Shown: one piece after another, positions 63,404 through 64,000 of the stretch
Layout of the letters: each line of letters begins with the position of its first letter
Position numbering within the stretch: the first letter of the stretch is position 1
DNA from: an uncultured Flavobacterium sp.
GTDB taxonomy: Bacteria > Bacteroidota > Bacteroidia > Flavobacteriales > Flavobacteriaceae
Assembly: GCA_943912855.1 (NCBI GenBank)
Contig: CALTVC010000001.1
Location: 248,001 to 312,000, forward strand
DNA: 64,000 nucleotides
Direction: 5' to 3'
Translations under genes and position numbers: made by a program
Notes under the pieces: model-generated
What the model was told of the DNA's origin: nothing
The model's database searches: none
Seen by the model: only the letters and a program-made list of their open reading frames with translations

Positions 63404-63697
63404 TTATTTATTGTTTTTTATTGGTTGGTCTTCAGGGAATGTGGCAGTAGCAACGGCAGCCTTCGGGCTTTTAAGAATAGCGTAAATGGTAATACCAAAA
63501 CCTATAAGCACCACAGTAGGCGCTAGGCGTATCCTCCTCCAACTGAAAAGTTCAGCTTCGTTAAATACGTTAGGGTCTTCACTACCCCCACCGCTCATCA
63601 GTATAAAACCTAAGGCAATGACCCCAAGGCCAATTAATAAAAACTTATAGTTTTCCTTAGAAAAAAGGAACTCGGTTTTCAAAGGATTGTTTTCCAT
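63404..63697 (-). CDS. DUF3098 family membrane protein
   Basis: A 97-residue protein with two membrane helices (about 22-40 and 62-80), between a Phe/Lys N-terminus (LFSKENYKFLLIGLGVIALG) and a short charged tail. DUF3098 is found only in Bacteroidota, nearly always between ftsX and uppP, which suggests a role in cell division or cell-wall synthesis; nothing proven. It lies 126 bp after ftsX and 3 bp before uppP. Confidence 0.9.
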   Translation of the reverse strand: MENNPLKTEFLFSKENYKFLLIGLGVIALGFILMSGGGSEDPNVFNEAELFSWRRIRLAPTVVLIGFGITIYAILKSPKAAVATATFPEDQPIKNNK

Positions 63698-63704
63698 GTT
63701 TTTT

Positions 63705-63725
63705 GTTTAAGGTTTAAAGTTTAAG
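63705..63725. repeat. three tandem GTTTAAR heptamers
   Basis: GTTTAAG-GTTTAAA-GTTTAAG at 63705-63725 in the ftsX-DUF3098 gap; the same heptamer type as at 28869-28955, without the opposing arm. Confidence 0.8.
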
Positions 63726-63823
63726 GAACAGGTTTTGCACCGAAAAAACACTCTAATTTATATTAACAGTAAATTACCTCTCGATAATTTAAAATTTATA
63801 ATTCATCATTTAAAATAGACCTC

Positions 63824-64000
63824 TTAGTAAAGATCGTCCGTTCTCAGGTTCAGGAAGCGTTGCGTTGCAAAGAACGTGCTTATGGCGGCTATGATTATAC
63901 CAAAAGCAAGCACTCCTGCAAGTACTATAGCTGTAGGAATCCAGTCTTCCCAAATGTTCAGTTCAGGTAAAATGCCGTCTGCCCAATGTACAATGTACAC
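63824..64000 (-). CDS. ftsX: cell-division protein FtsX, C-terminal part, cut by the window edge
   Basis: 58 residues and a stop codon (TAA, 63824-63826 on the plus strand reads TTA). The frame reads WADGILPELNIWEDW, a membrane helix (IPTAIVLAGVLAFGIIIAAI), then STFFATQRFLNLRTDDLY, the recognisable end of Bacteroidota FtsX. FtsX with FtsE forms an ABC-type complex at the septum that activates cell-wall hydrolases. The start lies beyond 64000. Confidence 0.92.
   Translation of the reverse strand: MYIVHWADGILPELNIWEDWIPTAIVLAGVLAFGIIIAAISTFFATQRFLNLRTDDLY

Noticed and set aside
1..64000. tRNA, rRNA, CRISPR array, insertion sequence or prophage
   Set aside because: No clover-leaf, rRNA block, regular spacer array, transposase or phage gene was seen on either strand.

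Overview
The window is a chromosomal segment of a member of the Bacteroidota, most likely a Flavobacterium-type organism. The evidence is the gene orders rplM-rpsI-rpsB-tsf and ftsX-DUF3098-uppP-truB, several secreted proteins with type IX secretion system (T9SS) C-terminal sorting domains (type A and type B), SusC/TonB-type outer-membrane receptors with carboxypeptidase-regulatory-like N-termini, a surface lipoprotein signal, and promoters of the Bacteroidota form (TTG, 17-23 bp, then TAnnTTTG) instead of -35/-10 boxes. Good Shine-Dalgarno sequences are rare. I see no rRNA, tRNA, insertion sequence, phage gene or CRISPR array; this is mostly core genome.

Layout. 1-4700: a small lipoprotein, the ribosomal cluster rplM-rpsI, rpsB, tsf, and a DUF3050 protein. 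4.8-8.4 kb: a secreted pappalysin-type (M43) protease with a T9SS sorting domain, then a YitT membrane protein and an HD-domain protein in one operon. 8.6-13.5 kb: rimP-nusA-infB on the minus strand behind a leader hairpin. 13.6-21.2 kb: tandem universal stress protein, an unknown secreted protein, a GAF protein, a tiny lipoprotein, a GH3-family protein divergent from a DUF2797 protein, and an outer-membrane receptor-like barrel. 21.6-28.5 kb: a second M43 protease, a LytS/LytTR two-component pair whose kinase has a methionine-rich periplasmic loop, and a 1.1-kaa type B T9SS protein. 28.5-31.5 kb: ferredoxin, ferredoxin-NADP reductase, NifU-like and Mrp/ApbC genes, an iron-sulfur/redox group. 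31.5-32.1 kb: a non-coding stretch with two perfect hairpins.

32.1-37.4 kb: a LuxR-type regulator, an alkyltransferase-like protein with a LysE-family transporter and trmB, a glycosyltransferase, and a PhoR/PhoB-type two-component system. 37.6-44.1 kb: divergent from that system lies a row of cell-envelope genes: a TonB-dependent receptor, a lipoprotein with a surface-export signal, a 111-residue protein that is only a signal peptide plus a T9SS sorting domain, and a larger T9SS cargo. This row is the most system-like part of the window. 44.2-57.5 kb: LuxE-like acyl-protein synthetase, thioredoxin-like protein, patatin, pyrH-frr, a DUF5686 outer-membrane protein, asnS, rpoN, a PorT-family barrel and an MscS channel. 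57.7-64 kb: a B12-dependent ribonucleotide reductase behind a repeat-rich upstream region, then YiiX-like hydrolase, truB, uppP, DUF3098 and the C-terminus of ftsX, cut by the window edge.

The strongest leads are the His-to-Asn change at the third zinc ligand of one M43 protease, the methionine-rich sensor kinase, the free-standing T9SS sorting domain next to the Pho-type regulator, the hairpin-bearing intergenic region at 31.5-32.1 kb, the leader hairpin before rimP, and heptamer or inverted repeats in three intergenic gaps. No feature was checked against a database; family names come from recognised motifs and gene order.
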